Positions 27,528 through 38,675 are shown, counted from the stretch's first letter. The stretch: 64,000 bases of DNA from Microcoleus sp. AS-A8 (GCA_039962225.1 JAMPKV010000006.1:1-64000); one strand, 5' to 3'. The notes: a model not told the origin generated them from the letters alone. Program-made: numbers and translations.

Positions 27528-27548
27528 AAAGGCTGAAGTTCAGCCTTT
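27528..27548 (-). terminator. Hairpin between ppk and glgC
   Basis: On the minus strand AAAGGCTGAA pairs with TTCAGCCTTT, followed by TATC. It lies 55 bp after the ppk stop and about 80 bp before the glgC start, so it probably separates the two transcripts. Confidence 0.5.
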
Positions 27549-27603
27549 ACACTTCAGACCTCTTTAGTCAAGAGTTAGAAATGAATTCAGGACTCTTAAC
27601 GGG

Positions 27604-29727
27604 TTAGTTTGCCATTTCCATTAAGATCTTCTGGGCGCATTGCTCGTTGGTACCGTCAGCGGGATGTCGTTGGATGTAGCTACCGTCGGATTGGAGTTCC
27701 CAAGCTTGACGGTTATCTGCCATCATGATTGCCAAGATCTCTTGCAGGTCTTTGACAAGCTCTGGGTCTTCAATAGGCACAACGGCCTCGACTCGTCGAT
27801 CCAGATTCCGACGCATCCAGTCTGCACTGCCAATATACACCTCCTCTTTACCTTGATTGTGAAAGTAATAAATCCGTGAGTGTTCTAAAAAGCGACCGAC
27901 CACACTAATCACGCGGATATTTTCACTGACACCTGGAAGTCCAGGACGCAGACAGCAAATTCCTCGGACAATTAAGTCAATTTGAACGCCTGCACGGGAA
28001 GCCTCGTAGAGAGTGGCAATAATTTGTGGGTCAACCAGAGCATTCATTTTGGCAACGATACGACCCGTTCCACCCTGTCGGCAATTTTCGATCTCACGGT
28101 TAATCAAGGCCAGGAAGCGATCGCGCAAATTCACTGGCGCGACCAATAACTTCCGATAAGACCGTTGCCGTGAGTAACCCGTCAAGAAATTAAACAAATC
28201 GGTTAAATCTGCACCCAAATCATCCCGACAGCTTAATATTCCCAAATCCGTATAAAATCTGGCGGTTTTAGGATTATAGTTGCCAGTGCCGATATGAACA
28301 TAGCGTTTTATTTTGTTGTCGTGCCGACGCACCACCAGTACGACTTTGGTGTGAGTTTTCAACCCTACCAAACCATAAACAACATGCACCCCTGCTTGTT
28401 CTAATTTGCGTGCCCAGAGAATATTGTTCTCTTCATCAAAACGGGCTTTCAGCTCCACTAGAACCGCCACTTGTTTACCATTTTCTGCCGCCGAAATCAA
28501 GGCGTTGAGAATGGGTGAATCACCCGATGTCCGATAGAGTGTCATCTTGATGGCGAGAACCGCCGGATCTTGAGCCGCCTGGGTAATAAAGCGCAGCACT
28601 GTTCCGGAAAAGGACTGATAGGGATGGTGTACCAGCAAATCGGCACGGCAAATCACGGTGAATAAATCTTCCTCCTCGTCCTCCGCGGTTGGCGATCGCA
28701 ACCGGGAGGGCACCACGGGTGTCCAAGGGGGGTCTTTCAGTTCCGGGAGTGGCAACTCCATCAAACCCATCAAATCGCCCAATTCCAGTAAACTGTCTAC
28801 CTCATAGATATCGATCTTCTGGAGCCTGAACTCCCGCATCAGCATCTCTCGCACGGTATCGGGCATTGTGACATGAATTTCCATCCGCACGACAGAACCG
28901 CCAACGCGTCGTTTCCGCAGTTCCTGCTCAATCGCCAACAGCAGGTCGTCCGCTTCATCTTCTTCGACAGCTAGGTCTGCATTGCGGGTAATCCGAAATG
29001 GATGATACTCCAGAATATTCATTCCTGGAAATAAAAATTCCAAGTTATGAGCAATGACTTGTTCTAGAGGCACACCCGACCAGACGGCGGGTCGATCTTT
29101 TTTGCGGTGACGCAACTGTTCAGGCAAAGGCACGAACCGAGGTAAGACTTTAGGCACTTTTACCCGTGCAAATAACTCTTCTCCCGTGTCTGGGTCTTTC
29201 ACCACTACAGCCAGATTCAAACTGAGATTGGAAATGTAAGGAAATGGATGGCTGGGGTCAACCGCAAGGGGGGTGAGAACCGGAAAAATTTGCTCTTCAA
29301 AGTAGTTTTGCAGGTAAGTCCGTTGTTCCTGGTTCAAGTCCATGTAATCTAGAAAATGGACCCCTTCTCGTGCCAGTTGCGATCGCAGAACTTTCTCAAA
29401 GTGTTGATGCTGTTCATTGATCATGGGACGTAATCGATCACTAATGGCCTCCAACTGTTGGCTCGGTGTTCGACCATCAGGCGTCAACTTTCTCACATTG
29501 GCCTCTAGCTGTTGCTGTAAACCAGCAACACGAACCATGAAGAATTCATCCAAATTGGAGCTAAAAATGCTCATGAACTTTAGACGCTCCAAAAGAGGCG
29601 TCCGCGGGTCAGTGGCTTCATGCAACACCCGATCATTAAACTCTAGCCAACTGAGTTCCCGATTAAAGTAATATTGCGGGTCACCTAGATTAATGTCCGT
29701 GAGGGTCGTTTTCGATGATTTAGCCAT
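27604..29727 (-). CDS. ppk: Polyphosphate kinase 1
   Basis: This 707-residue enzyme (from ATG 29727) polymerises the ATP gamma-phosphate into polyphosphate. Visible are the N-terminal domain YYFNRELSWLEFNDRVL, a middle region with VDPSHPFPYISNLSLNL, and the two phospholipase D-like halves. The first half shows HHPYQSF and LKARFDEENNILWARKLEQ; the phospho-histidine region reads LKTHTKVVLVVRR (catalytic His in KTHTK) and HIGTGNYNPKTA. The second half has GICCLRPGLPG and ADWMRRNLDRR. A GTG at 29829 would add 34 poorly conserved residues, so ATG 29727 is preferred. A partner ppx lies 3.7 kb away. Confidence 0.95.
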   Translation of the reverse strand: MAKSSKTTLTDINLGDPQYYFNRELSWLEFNDRVLHEATDPRTPLLERLKFMSIFSSNLDEFFMVRVAGLQQQLEANVRKLTPDGRTPSQQLEAISDRLRPMINEQHQHFEKVLRSQLAREGVHFLDYMDLNQEQRTYLQNYFEEQIFPVLTPLAVDPSHPFPYISNLSLNLAVVVKDPDTGEELFARVKVPKVLPRFVPLPEQLRHRKKDRPAVWSGVPLEQVIAHNLEFLFPGMNILEYHPFRITRNADLAVEEDEADDLLLAIEQELRKRRVGGSVVRMEIHVTMPDTVREMLMREFRLQKIDIYEVDSLLELGDLMGLMELPLPELKDPPWTPVVPSRLRSPTAEDEEEDLFTVICRADLLVHHPYQSFSGTVLRFITQAAQDPAVLAIKMTLYRTSGDSPILNALISAAENGKQVAVLVELKARFDEENNILWARKLEQAGVHVVYGLVGLKTHTKVVLVVRRHDNKIKRYVHIGTGNYNPKTARFYTDLGILSCRDDLGADLTDLFNFLTGYSRQRSYRKLLVAPVNLRDRFLALINREIENCRQGGTGRIVAKMNALVDPQIIATLYEASRAGVQIDLIVRGICCLRPGLPGVSENIRVISVVGRFLEHSRIYYFHNQGKEEVYIGSADWMRRNLDRRVEAVVPIEDPELVKDLQEILAIMMADNRQAWELQSDGSYIQRHPADGTNEQCAQKILMEMAN

Positions 29728-29914
29728 AATTTTGAGTTGGCTTTGTCCTGTCCCAGAGTGATCGCTTGTCGCATCAGTCAGTTGTTGAGGAGGGTGTGCC
29801 AGAGTATCCTGCACCAGATAGCGCGCCACAACGCCTGATCTCCTAGTGGGGTCACTAGGGGTTGCGACTTCATAGTACCCTGAACTGAAGCGTTCTAGAA
29901 CCTATCTTGGAAAT

Positions 29915-29955
29915 GAGTTGAAGGTTGGAAGGTTAGAAGGTTGAAGGTTAAGAAT
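29915..29955. repeat. Short tandem GGTTGAA/GGTTAGAA repeat
   Basis: About four imperfect copies of a 7-9 bp AAGGTTGG/AAGGTTAG unit lie upstream of ppk. Such heptad-like repeats are common between cyanobacterial genes. Confidence 0.5.
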
Positions 29956-29972
29956 TTTTATTCCATGTGACT

Positions 29973-30179
29973 TCAAAAAACCTCGTCTTCGATACCGCGC
30001 CACCATTCACCTAATTTCATGAGATCCTGGTGAATATCAGCGAGTCCTGTCGCATACTCTTCGGGTGAAAGTGTTTCTCGTTGCTCTTGGAGTTTCTTCA
30101 ATCGTAGTTGCACCAGTAGCCAGGGCTTGGAAATGCTATTTGTGCTTTCGATATATTGGGCTAAATCTTTACTATCCAT
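29973..30179 (-). CDS. Small conserved cyanobacterial protein
   Basis: The 68-residue product (MDSKDLAQYIESTNSISKPW, then LKKLQEQRETLSPEEYATGL and a C-terminal LMKLGEWWRGIEDEVF) is acidic and predicted helical, with no membrane segment or metal motif. It has the look of a genuine, compact small protein. No function was recognised. It sits between sodB and ppk on the same strand, with a terminator-like hairpin just upstream, so it is likely transcribed on its own. Confidence 0.6.
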   Translation of the reverse strand: MDSKDLAQYIESTNSISKPWLLVQLRLKKLQEQRETLSPEEYATGLADIHQDLMKLGEWWRGIEDEVF

Positions 30180-30204
30180 ACAATTATTTTGATGTAGGTC
30201 AATA

Positions 30205-30244
30205 ACAATAAAAGACAGCCACGATTTTTTCCCATGGCTGTCTT
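30205..30244 (-). terminator. Intrinsic terminator downstream of sodB
   Basis: On the minus strand AAGACAGCCA pairs with TGGCTGTCTT around a 13-base loop and is followed by TTATTG. It lies 118 bp after the sodB stop. Confidence 0.7.
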
Positions 30245-30361
30245 CTTAATCTTAATTGAGGGCTTCCTCAATGAGAGAGGGAATCGCGATCACTCCTAAT
30301 ACAGTGAATTTTGCCGTAGTCCGGAGGCGAGCGCTCAGTGTCCCCTTTGAGTTAACGTTCC

Positions 30362-30961
30362 TTAAGCGGCAGCCATATTCTCGTTAACAAAGTCCCAGTT
30401 AATCAAGTTGTTGATGAAAGCGTCGATGAAGTCGGGACGCTTATTTTGGTAATCCAGATAGTAGGCGTGTTCCCAAACATCCAGAGTTAGCAAAGGAGTT
30501 TGCCCTAAAGCTAGCGGGTTGACGGCATTGGGAGAGTTGGTGATTTTCAGCGTACCGTTGTCGAGTACGAGCCAAGCCCAGCCACTGCCGAACTGAGTCG
30601 CTGCTGCTTTTTTAAACTCTTCTTTGAACTTATCGTAGCCACCTAAGTCCGAATCAATCTTCTCGGCGATGGCACCAGTTGGGGCACCGCCGCCACCCTG
30701 CTTCATGCCATTCCAGAAGAATGTGTGGTTCCAAGCTTGTGCCGCATTGTTGAAGATGCCGCCCTTGGACGAGTCATTGTAGGTTGCCTTGATGACTTCC
30801 TCAATCGACTTATCGGCTAGATCCGTGTCCTTGATTAGGTTGTTGTAATTGGTCACGTAAGCCGCGTGATGCTTGTCATGATGGAACTCAAACGTCTTGG
30901 CAGAGATGTAAGGGTCCAGCGCATCGTAGGCGTAAGGTAAGGGGGGAAGTTCGTATCCCAT
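30362..30961 (-). CDS. sodB: Superoxide dismutase (Fe type)
   Basis: This 199-residue cytosolic enzyme dismutates superoxide. Metal ligands are visible: His27 (EFHHDKHH), His near 80 (AQAWNHTFFW), and Asp and His in TLDVWEHAYYLDY. The AQAWNHTFFWN context and the absence of an N-terminal extension fit the soluble Fe-SOD (SodB) rather than the membrane-anchored Mn-SOD of filamentous cyanobacteria. Metal choice is inferred from sequence only. The gene is monocistronic with its own terminator. Confidence 0.95.
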   Translation of the reverse strand: MGYELPPLPYAYDALDPYISAKTFEFHHDKHHAAYVTNYNNLIKDTDLADKSIEEVIKATYNDSSKGGIFNNAAQAWNHTFFWNGMKQGGGGAPTGAIAEKIDSDLGGYDKFKEEFKKAAATQFGSGWAWLVLDNGTLKITNSPNAVNPLALGQTPLLTLDVWEHAYYLDYQNKRPDFIDAFINNLINWDFVNENMAAA

Positions 30962-31219
30962 TTCGGTTCAATCCTCTCAAAACTGCCTTCTAGCTTAAAG
31001 CGAATCGGGAAGCTAGACTCATTGCAAACTTCACGATAATCAGCTTAAATTTTCTTTAGCTGATGCCATAAAATTTAACAATATCATTGTAGCCCAAAGG
31101 CTGTATTGCTCTAAAACATAATCCTTGTATATCCAAGGGTAGAAGACTTATTTAAAAGGTTCGTGCTATGATTCGGTAAGCATACTTTGGACAATAAGGT
31201 TAATCTCATCGGCTCAACA

Positions 31220-31726
31220 TTACTCGGTTTCACAACCATGAGTTAAGGCTTGTTTAACGAATGCGATCGCAGCTTCTGGACTCGTTGCGATAAAAATATT
31301 ATGGTTCGACAGGTGTTGAAAAAACTGTTGACTTTCTCGATCCTCTGTCAATAAAACGACAGGTTTATTGGCCTTTAAAGCCAGTGCCACTTCAGAGGCG
31401 GTGCCAGCCCCCATCCCGCAAGCAATCACCCCGTCACTGGAGAGGACGTTGATATTATTTCGGGCACTGCCCATGTCTGTAAAAATGGCAATATCCACGG
31501 CATCAGAGACGCCGCTATCGCCAGCATTAGGCAGAATACCGACAGTCAAACCATTGGCAGATTTTGCCCCACGGTTGGCAGCGTCCATAACACCAACATT
31601 TCTGCCCCCCGTCAGCAGCACCCATCCTGCTTGAGCAATCAGTGTGCCTATTGTATAGGCATGTTTTCGGTCAGTCTCCGAGGCTCCAGTTCCTGGCCCC
31701 ATCACCCCAATGATAATTTTTCTCAT
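31220..31726 (-). CDS. SLOG/LOG-like Rossmann protein (TIGR00725 type)
   Basis: The 168-residue protein has the nucleotide-binding Rossmann pattern IIIGVMGPGTGA at the N-terminus, GWVLLTGGRNVGVMDAANRGA (in parts: LLTGGRNVGVMDAA), VGILPNAGDSG, and a second glycine-rich turn IACGMGAGTASEVALAL. This matches the TIGR00725 branch of lysine-decarboxylase-like/LOG proteins. The members bind nucleotides and have no settled function. It lies 13 bp downstream of a DUF29 gene on the same strand and is probably cotranscribed with it. Confidence 0.85.
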   Translation of the reverse strand: MRKIIIGVMGPGTGASETDRKHAYTIGTLIAQAGWVLLTGGRNVGVMDAANRGAKSANGLTVGILPNAGDSGVSDAVDIAIFTDMGSARNNINVLSSDGVIACGMGAGTASEVALALKANKPVVLLTEDRESQQFFQHLSNHNIFIATSPEAAIAFVKQALTHGCETE

Positions 31727-31739
31727 GAGTTAGCGATAG

Positions 31740-32231
31740 TTACCAGTCTCGCTCCGGTTCATCAGGTTGCCCTGGGAAAAACGCGCCGTCCAAAACTTGC
31801 TCTAAGGTGTAGGGACACGCACTCGGCAAGTCGCGATCGCGCATAGGTGTTTCTCGTACTACTAAATCTATGCCAGACGGGTAAGCTTTTTGCAACGCTT
31901 CAGGAAGATAAGGCTTCAAGCTGGGACTTTCTTCCAGCAAGTCACGAATCTCACGACGTTGTTCTCGCAGTGTGACAAACCAGCTTTTCGAGCGCTTGCT
32001 AAACTGAAACTCCCATTTAAGCAGATGACCGAGCAAAACGCCCAGGCGATTCCTGAGTTCTTGGCGTTGCTGCTTGCCCAAAGACTCTATCTCCTCAACC
32101 AAATTGGCAACATCCAAACCATCCCATTTCCCTTGCAGCAGAAGTTTTGCCTGTTCTTGCGTCCAGGCATAGAAGTCTTTCTCATAGAGAGTGGAGGTTA
32201 TCCCAGAAGAGGTACTTAGTTCTGTACTCAC
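31740..32231 (-). CDS. DUF29 family protein
   Basis: The 163-residue product matches the DUF29 pattern common in cyanobacteria: YEKDFYAWTQEQAKLL, DVANLVEEIESLGKQQRQEL, RLGVLLGHLLKWEFQ and SPSLKPYLPEAL. It is a helical cytosolic protein of unknown role. The end of the frame (CPYTLEQVLDGAFFPG) is the usual C-terminus. No catalytic motif is apparent. It is the first gene of a likely pair with the TIGR00725 gene. Confidence 0.88.
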   Translation of the reverse strand: MSTELSTSSGITSTLYEKDFYAWTQEQAKLLLQGKWDGLDVANLVEEIESLGKQQRQELRNRLGVLLGHLLKWEFQFSKRSKSWFVTLREQRREIRDLLEESPSLKPYLPEALQKAYPSGIDLVVRETPMRDRDLPSACPYTLEQVLDGAFFPGQPDEPERDW

Positions 32232-32284
32232 GACTGAACCTTATGCAACAACAACTATTTTGACGTACCAGACAATCCGCTTAC

Positions 32285-32396
32285 GGGGAGCATCCCATTT
32301 TTGCAAATATCTTTTTTTTCAGTACTATCCCCCTTGTCCCCTTGTCTTCCTTGTCCCTTCTTAAAACTGTTTATGCAACTTTGGGATGCACTCCCC
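32285..32396. repeat. MITE-like palindromic element
   Basis: GGGGAGCATCCCATTTTTGC (from 32285) pairs with the stretch ending GGGATGCACTCCCC (32374-32396), allowing a 2-base bulge and three mismatches. The interior is a CT-rich tract (CCCCCTTGTCCCCTTGTC). The element is about 112 bp, with no coding capacity. Confidence 0.5.
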
Positions 32397-32434
32397 TTAC
32401 GGGACATCACTGGCTTCTATGCCTTCAATAAGAC

Positions 32435-33319
32435 CTAAAAAATAGAGCCAGCAATCATCCCAGCCAGGATAATAAAACCAATCCAAACATTTTGGCGGAA
32501 AATCTCACCATAAGCCGATCTGGGAAGGTCTTTTTGGCGCAGTCGGGTATATTGCCAAGCCCAAAGTGCGATCGCAATTCCCAATCCCAGCCAAAAACCG
32601 GGGTGTAATTGCATCACGACACCTAACCAGCCTAGCAAGCCAGCGGTACCCACAAAGAAAACACCCACAGCTTCAGCCGCATAATCACCAAAAAAGATAG
32701 CACTAGAGTTAATCCCAATCCGTTTGTCATCTTCGCGATCAGACATGGCATAAACCGTATCAAAGCCCAATGTCCAAAGAACTGTTGCCCCCCACAGTAT
32801 CCAAGTTGCAGGTTGCAGATTAGCAGTTACGGCACTCCAACTGATGAGGACGGCAAAGCCCCAAGCGATGGAAAGCATTAACTGGGGAATGGGAAATACT
32901 CGCTTGGCGGATGGGTAAAAGATGATGACGGGGACAGCAGCAACGCACAGCCAAAAGGTGTAAGAATTGAGATAAAGAGCGAGGACGCCAGCACAACTCA
33001 TTGCCACTAAGGTCACAATGATACCAACTTGGATCGAGAGGGCACGAGAGGCGAGGGGGCGATCGCGTGTGCGTTCAACTTGAGGGTCAATATCTCTATC
33101 CCACAAATCATTAATCACACAACCCGCACCACTGGTGGCTAAGGTTCCCAGGATAATCACCCCGACTAAGGGTACAGGGGGTATGCCATTAGCGGCTAGA
33201 AAGACGGCCCACAGTGCAGGTACCATCAAGATCAGGCGTCCTGCTGGCTTATCCCATCGCAGGAGTCGAATAATCCTTAGCCAGCTTGGTACGGGGTTTT
33301 GTTGGGGTTGGGTCAGCAT
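32435..33319 (-). CDS. 4-hydroxybenzoate polyprenyltransferase (UbiA family, plastoquinone pathway)
   Basis: This 294-residue integral membrane enzyme transfers a polyprenyl chain to 4-hydroxybenzoate, in cyanobacteria the solanesyl transfer step toward plastoquinone-9. About eight membrane helices are visible. The two aspartate-rich motifs are NDLWDRDIDPQVERTRDRPL (first, Mg-diphosphate binding) and DTVYAMSDREDDKRIGI (second). RLILMVPALWAVFLA and IRLLRWDKPAGR mark the start. The UbiA assignment is firm, the exact substrate inferred. The gene is divergent from ppx. Confidence 0.9.
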   Translation of the reverse strand: MLTQPQQNPVPSWLRIIRLLRWDKPAGRLILMVPALWAVFLAANGIPPVPLVGVIILGTLATSGAGCVINDLWDRDIDPQVERTRDRPLASRALSIQVGIIVTLVAMSCAGVLALYLNSYTFWLCVAAVPVIIFYPSAKRVFPIPQLMLSIAWGFAVLISWSAVTANLQPATWILWGATVLWTLGFDTVYAMSDREDDKRIGINSSAIFFGDYAAEAVGVFFVGTAGLLGWLGVVMQLHPGFWLGLGIAIALWAWQYTRLRQKDLPRSAYGEIFRQNVWIGFIILAGMIAGSIF

Positions 33320-33457
33320 GGAACAAATTCAGGATGGTTGATTCTTCCCGATTGGGGAATTTCTATCTAGGATATAGTGCCTATTTACTTAATTCCCTTT
33401 AAACGGGATTGTTATCCCTAGAGTCTGGGCTGGTGTTTTTACCTGGAATACAAGGGC

Positions 33458-35110
33458 ATGGTTGATTCTTTAACGAAAGAAAGTTCTATCACGGATTGCA
33501 ATCCTAATCTTGATCAAAACTGCATTCTGGCAGCGATCGACATTGGGACTAATTCCATTCACATGGTCGTTGTGCAGATTGACCCAGTGCTACCGTCGTT
33601 TACGATTATTGCCAGAGAAAAAGAGACAGTACGGCTAGGCGATCGCCATCCCAAGACAGGGGAGTTGACACCAGAAGCCATGGGACGGTCTCTGGCTGCT
33701 TTGCAACGTTGCCAGGAACTAGCTAAAAGCTGCAATGCCGAACAAATTGTTGCCGTTGCCACGAGTGCTATGCGCGAGGCACCGAATGGACGAACCTTTT
33801 TAAAGCAAATCGAATCAGAATTAGGGTTATTTGTCAACCTAATTTCAGGTCAAGAAGAAGCCCGACGGATTTATTTGGGTGTCTTGTCGGGGATGGAATT
33901 CAACAATCGGCCCCATATTATTGTTGACATTGGCGGCGGATCGACGGAATTAATTCTGGGGGATAGTCATGAACCCCGTTATCTGAGCAGTACGAAAATA
34001 GGGGCCGTTCGCCTCACGGCTGAACTCATCACCACCGACCCCATGAATCACAGCGAGTTTCAATACTTGCAAGCTTATATCCGGGGGATGCTAGAGCGAC
34101 CTGTTGAAGAGTTACTCGCTCACCTGCAACCGGGCGAACAGCCTCGTTTAGTGGGAACCTCTGGCACCATTGAGACGCTGGCGACCATGCACGCGAGGGA
34201 AAAGCTAGGAACGGTACCCAATACCCTCAACGGCTACCAAATGAGTCGCAAAGACCTCAAAGAAATGGTCAAGCGCTTAGCGTCAATGAGTTGCGCGGAA
34301 CGGGGAGCAATCCCAGGGATGTCAGATCGACGCTCAGAAATCATTGTTGCGGGTGCCCTCATTTTAGTGGAAGCGATGACAATGCTGCGGGTTGAGTGCT
34401 TGATCATTGGTGAACGGGCACTCCGAGAAGGGGTGATTGTGGACTGGATGCTCACCCACGGTTTGATTGAAGACCGACTGCGCTATCAAGGTTCTGTGCG
34501 CGAACGCAGCGTCTTGAAAATTGCTCAGAAATATCAGGTCAATTCGGAATACAGCCAGCGAGTTGCTAACTTGGTTCTGAGTTTGTTTAACCAAACCAAA
34601 GGATATCTCCACCACTGGGATTGTGAAGAACGGGAACTGCTTTGGGCAGCGGCAATTTTGCACAACTGTGGATTATATGTGAATCATTCGGCTCACCATA
34701 AGCACTCTTATTACCTAATTCGTCACGCCGAACTTCTGGGTTTTGTGGAAACCGAAATTGAAATCATTGCTAATCTCGCTCGCTACCACCGTGGGAATAC
34801 CCCTAAGAAAAAGCACGAAAGCTTTAGTAATCTATCCAGTAAAAAGCATCGGCAACTCGTGTGTCAGCTCAGTGCTTTGTTACGCTTGGCAGTTGCGCTG
34901 GATCGCCGACAAATTGGTGCGATCGCACGAGTAGAATGCGAGTATCGCCCGAATGAAAAAGAACTGCATCTGCGTCTGTTTCCTGCTCAAGTAGGGGATG
35001 ATTGCGCGTTGGAACTGTGGAGTTTGAATTACAAAAAAGGCGTTATTGAAGAGGAATTAGGGATAAAATTAGTGGCAACGTTGGAATCGGCATCAGTGAC
35101 AGTCAGTTAA
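33458..35110 (+). CDS. ppx: Exopolyphosphatase, Ppx/GppA family
   Basis: This 550-residue enzyme removes terminal phosphates from polyphosphate. The N-terminal actin-like ATPase-fold halves show [48 protein letters not shown] (phosphate loops) and [12 protein letters not shown]-terminal HD-type helical domain has [20 protein letters not shown]. Length matches cyanobacterial Ppx. The last eight bases overlap the convergent AAA-WD40 gene. With ppk at 27604-29727 it forms the synthesis and degradation pair for polyphosphate, although the two genes are not in an operon. Confidence 0.95.
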   Translation: MVDSLTKESSITDCNPNLDQNCILAAIDIGTNSIHMVVVQIDPVLPSFTIIAREKETVRLGDRHPKTGELTPEAMGRSLAALQRCQELAKSCNAEQIVAVATSAMREAPNGRTFLKQIESELGLFVNLISGQEEARRIYLGVLSGMEFNNRPHIIVDIGGGSTELILGDSHEPRYLSSTKIGAVRLTAELITTDPMNHSEFQYLQAYIRGMLERPVEELLAHLQPGEQPRLVGTSGTIETLATMHAREKLGTVPNTLNGYQMSRKDLKEMVKRLASMSCAERGAIPGMSDRRSEIIVAGALILVEAMTMLRVECLIIGERALREGVIVDWMLTHGLIEDRLRYQGSVRERSVLKIAQKYQVNSEYSQRVANLVLSLFNQTKGYLHHWDCEERELLWAAAILHNCGLYVNHSAHHKHSYYLIRHAELLGFVETEIEIIANLARYHRGNTPKKKHESFSNLSSKKHRQLVCQLSALLRLAVALDRRQIGAIARVECEYRPNEKELHLRLFPAQVGDDCALELWSLNYKKGVIEEELGIKLVATLESASVTVS

Positions 35111-38100
35111 TCTTAAATTGAGTTGTGACTCCATCGCAAAGAGCGCGATCAACTTGACCAAGTTGATCATTCGTCTTGAGATAATTACGCACGCGATCGC
35201 AAGCATAAGCCAGTTCATTTAGTTTGAGAATTCGCTCCACATCCCACAAAATTACCGTGCGATCGTCCCCAGCAGAGGCAATCTGTTTGCCATCGGGACT
35301 AAACGCCACCCCCCAAACGTTTCCTTCATGTCCGGTTAGCGTCGTTATTTCTGTACCGTCTATCTTCCAAAGTTTGAGTGCGCCAGTTGAGCCTGCCGCT
35401 ACCAGCATTTGACCGTCTGGACTGAAATCAACCCCCATTATGCCTCTCATATTTCCCTTGAGGGTTTTGAGCAACGCGCCATCGCTCGTCCAGAGTTTAA
35501 TCGTGTCATCCATGCTAGCAGTTGCCAAAGTGCGACCGTCTGGACTGATGGCAACTTCCCAAATAGGGCTGCGATGACCCTTTAGAATCCTGGAAAACCG
35601 ACCGTCCAAACTCCATAACCGAGCAGTGCCGTCGTCACTGGCGGAAACCAGCCTCTTTCCGTCAGGGGTAAAGTCCACATCGTAAACCCTAGCCTGATGC
35701 CCTGTGAAAGTTTTCAGCAAAGTGCCGTCTTTGTTCCACAGTTTCACGGTTTTATCATCGCTGGCAGAAGCGAGTAGCTGACCGTCTGGACTAGGGGAAA
35801 TATCCCAAACGCTTGCCTTATGTCCTGTTATGGTTTTCAGCAACGTCCCGTCGAACTGCCAGAATTTAATCGTTTTATCTCTACTGGAGACAGCAAGGAT
35901 GGGCGCGTTCGCACTGTTGGCAAAGTTGGCACCCTGGAGGAAAGCAACGGAGCGAATGCCAGCCTTGTATCTACCAAAAGACTTCAGCAAGGTGCCGTCT
36001 CGCGCCCACAGTTTGAAGCTGCCATCCGAACTGGCTGAAGCTAGCATCTGACCTTCGGGGCTGAAATCCACATCCCAAATCGTGCCGCCATGTCCGTGCA
36101 GGACTTTCGAGAAGGGGTTGGTCGGGTTCCAGAGTCGGGCGGTATTGTCGTCGCTGGCGGAGACAACGATTTGACTGTTGGGAATAAAGGTCACGCCTCG
36201 AATTCCAGATTGATGCCCTTTGAGGACTTTCAACAGCGTCCCGTCCGGCTTCCAGAGGTTGATGGTTTGGTCAGCGCTAGCGGAAGCAATCACATCGCCT
36301 GCTGTGCTGACGGCGACTTCAAACACTTCCGAAGTGTGACCGCTGAGAGTTTGTAGCAGCTTTCCGTCGGGTTGCCAGAGTTTGATAGTATTGTCAGCGC
36401 TGGCAGAGACAATGGTGGGACGTTTTGTGCCGCTATTGTCTGCAAGTAAGGCGAACTCAACATCCCAAACGGCGGCCTTGTGCCCTTCCAGGGTTCTCAC
36501 CAGTTCGCCGCCCTTGGTCCAGACCTTGACCGTATTATCTGTGCTGCTAGAGGCAACCAGGTTTCCATCTGGGCTAAAGGCAACACCCCAAACCGCATTT
36601 TGATGTCCGCTCAGAGTTTGCAGCAGTTTGCCATCGGCACTCCACAGGCGAATGGTGCTGTCTTCGCTGGCGGAGGCGATGCGCTGACCGTCAGGACTGA
36701 AGGCGATCGCCCAAATGGCAGCACTGTGTCCCTGAAAGGTTTTGAGCAGCTTGCCTTCTCGATTCCACAGATAAATGCTGCCGTCTGTACTGGATGTCAC
36801 TAGGCGCTGGCTATCGGGGCTGAAACTGAGGGCGAAGATGACAGTGGCTGGGTGCTGGAGGGTTCGCAGCAGCATACCATCGGGCTGCCAAAGCTTGACC
36901 GTTGCGTCAGTGCCGCTGGTGGCGATGATTTGACCGTCTGGGCTGACATCAATTGCCAGAAGCGGGCTGGGCTGCTCCGACAGGCGATTGAATTCTGCCG
37001 TTCCGTAGATGGCTTGTTGCAGCACTTGTTGAACTTGAGATTGCAACTGGGGGCTGTAATGAGCGAGACTGTCGAGCCTACGTTTTGCTTTGATGGCAGT
37101 CACGAGGGCATCTAATCGCTGCTGGGAGGCGAATTGTCCTGCGGAGGAGGAGGTGAGGGCTTGAATTTCGCTGATGCGGGCTTGCTGTTCGCTTGTGACG
37201 GCGCGATGATATTGCCAGAGGGCGAGAATGCCGGATGCGATCGCAACTATTAGTGCCCCACTCAACGCCCCAATAAACCTTCGCTGTCGCTTTGCTGTCT
37301 CTCGCTCTAAAACTAACCGCTTGCGTTCTTCTGCCAGTCGGGCTTCTACTTCTCTTAGCCTCGCTGCTTCCAGCGTTTGCTGCACTTCCAGCCTGTCTAA
37401 TTCTTGAGAAGCGGCTAAAAATTGATAGTCTAAATCGCTCAAACTTTTTCCCTGCGCCCAGTATGAAGCGTCTTTCAACGCCTGCCCCCTCAGAAGGCGC
37501 GAAGCATCCTGTTGTTTTGAAGCTATCCAAGCATCGAAGGCTTGAGTGTAAGGGCGCAGAGAAGCTAATTGTTCTTTTACCCATGCCAAATCGAATACGT
37601 TCTGATAGATGGGGTTTTTCACCTTCAGGAAACCCTGCTGTTTCTCCACCAAACCAGACAGCAGTAGTTCCATTTGCTCTGTTGAGTCATCGCTCTTGAC
37701 TTCCCCCTGCTGTAAGATTTGCTGATAAATTCCCAGTAACCTCCCAGCGCGTTGCTCCTGACTCAAGATGCGATCGCGTATTGTCCTCAAATGCTCTGGT
37801 TCATCCTGAGTTTCCCAGTTGTCGATGATGCGCTCTTGCACCAACTGTTCCACCCAACGCGCCTCCTCCCCAGCAGGAATTGCCCCCACGCGATTTGTTG
37901 CCATCAGAGCAAGCTGGCATAACTTTTGGGTTAAAAACGGCTGTCCCCCACTCCAGTACAAAATTTCAGCTAACAAGGCTTTTGGTTGACTGGCAATTTT
38001 CTGTAATCCCGGTATCAGAGGGATGGCTTCGTGTAAGTCAAATCCTCTTAGCTCAATTGCCCGTCCGATATTAAACGGTGTGCGGTTTTTGTCTGCAATT

Positions 38101-38675
38101 AAATCAGGCGGTGTCGCTACCCCCAACAGGGCAAAGGTGACGCGTTTATAGCTTGACTTTTGAGCGCGTTTGTTGTATAAGGCTCTGATTAGGGTGAAAA
38201 AATCGTCGATAGGGAAGTCTAAGCTGAGTAGGCTGTCGATTTCATCAATAAAAATTACGACATTTTGCTGAATTTCTAAGAGTAAAACGGTTTCAATAAA
38301 TTCACTCAGGCGACTGACTAAGGATAAATGGGTGCGATCGCGCCACCAAGCTCGTAAATTAAAGGAAAGCTGAAAGCTGCTAGTGAGAGAACCGACAACA
38401 GAGGCATACCACTGTTCTGGCGTTACCTCTTGAGTGCCAATGGCTGTGAGATCGATGACTCCGCAGCAAATACCCTCAGCTTGCAAGCGGTGCATGGTTT
38501 GCACCCAAAGCGAAGACTTGCCCATCTGTCGGGAGTTGAGGACGTAGCAAAACTCAGTCCTTAACAGTGCCTCGTACAGCTCATCATCAGCTTGACGCTT
38601 GACATAACTAGGGGCATCAAGCGGTAAACTCCCGCCAACTTGATATTCATAGGATGGACTTTGGGCGGTGAGCAT
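35103..38675 (-). CDS. AAA-like NTPase, TM helix and 14-blade WD40 protein (copy 1)
   Basis: From ATG 38675 the product is 1190 residues. The start [20 protein letters not shown] is shared exactly with the neighbouring paralogue; the longer frame upstream is not conserved. An AAA_35-like domain (about 1-330) has [18 protein letters not shown] (Walker A-like) and [13 protein letters not shown] (Walker B). A helical linker and coiled coil (about 400-460) precede one membrane helix near 465 ([19 protein letters not shown]), and 14 WD40 blades run from about 565 to 1140. These end in a Cys/Tyr-containing cap ([14 protein letters not shown]). Fourteen blades fit two seven-bladed propellers. It is a STAND-like signalling scaffold of unknown trigger, in tandem with its paralogue 32 bp upstream. 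Confidence 0.88.
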   Translation of the reverse strand: MLTAQSPSYEYQVGGSLPLDAPSYVKRQADDELYEALLRTEFCYVLNSRQMGKSSLWVQTMHRLQAEGICCGVIDLTAIGTQEVTPEQWYASVVGSLTSSFQLSFNLRAWWRDRTHLSLVSRLSEFIETVLLLEIQQNVVIFIDEIDSLLSLDFPIDDFFTLIRALYNKRAQKSSYKRVTFALLGVATPPDLIADKNRTPFNIGRAIELRGFDLHEAIPLIPGLQKIASQPKALLAEILYWSGGQPFLTQKLCQLALMATNRVGAIPAGEEARWVEQLVQERIIDNWETQDEPEHLRTIRDRILSQEQRAGRLLGIYQQILQQGEVKSDDSTEQMELLLSGLVEKQQGFLKVKNPIYQNVFDLAWVKEQLASLRPYTQAFDAWIASKQQDASRLLRGQALKDASYWAQGKSLSDLDYQFLAASQELDRLEVQQTLEAARLREVEARLAEERKRLVLERETAKRQRRFIGALSGALIVAIASGILALWQYHRAVTSEQQARISEIQALTSSSAGQFASQQRLDALVTAIKAKRRLDSLAHYSPQLQSQVQQVLQQAIYGTAEFNRLSEQPSPLLAIDVSPDGQIIATSGTDATVKLWQPDGMLLRTLQHPATVIFALSFSPDSQRLVTSSTDGSIYLWNREGKLLKTFQGHSAAIWAIAFSPDGQRIASASEDSTIRLWSADGKLLQTLSGHQNAVWGVAFSPDGNLVASSSTDNTVKVWTKGGELVRTLEGHKAAVWDVEFALLADNSGTKRPTIVSASADNTIKLWQPDGKLLQTLSGHTSEVFEVAVSTAGDVIASASADQTINLWKPDGTLLKVLKGHQSGIRGVTFIPNSQIVVSASDDNTARLWNPTNPFSKVLHGHGGTIWDVDFSPEGQMLASASSDGSFKLWARDGTLLKSFGRYKAGIRSVAFLQGANFANSANAPILAVSSRDKTIKFWQFDGTLLKTITGHKASVWDISPSPDGQLLASASDDKTVKLWNKDGTLLKTFTGHQARVYDVDFTPDGKRLVSASDDGTARLWSLDGRFSRILKGHRSPIWEVAISPDGRTLATASMDDTIKLWTSDGALLKTLKGNMRGIMGVDFSPDGQMLVAAGSTGALKLWKIDGTEITTLTGHEGNVWGVAFSPDGKQIASAGDDRTVILWDVERILKLNELAYACDRVRNYLKTNDQLGQVDRALCDGVTTQFKIN

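Noticed and set aside
37292-37699. Plus-strand frames opposite the AAA-WD40 genes, including several between 35 and 42 kb
   Set aside because: Mirror translations of repetitive WD40 and coiled-coil codons, with no independent start signals.
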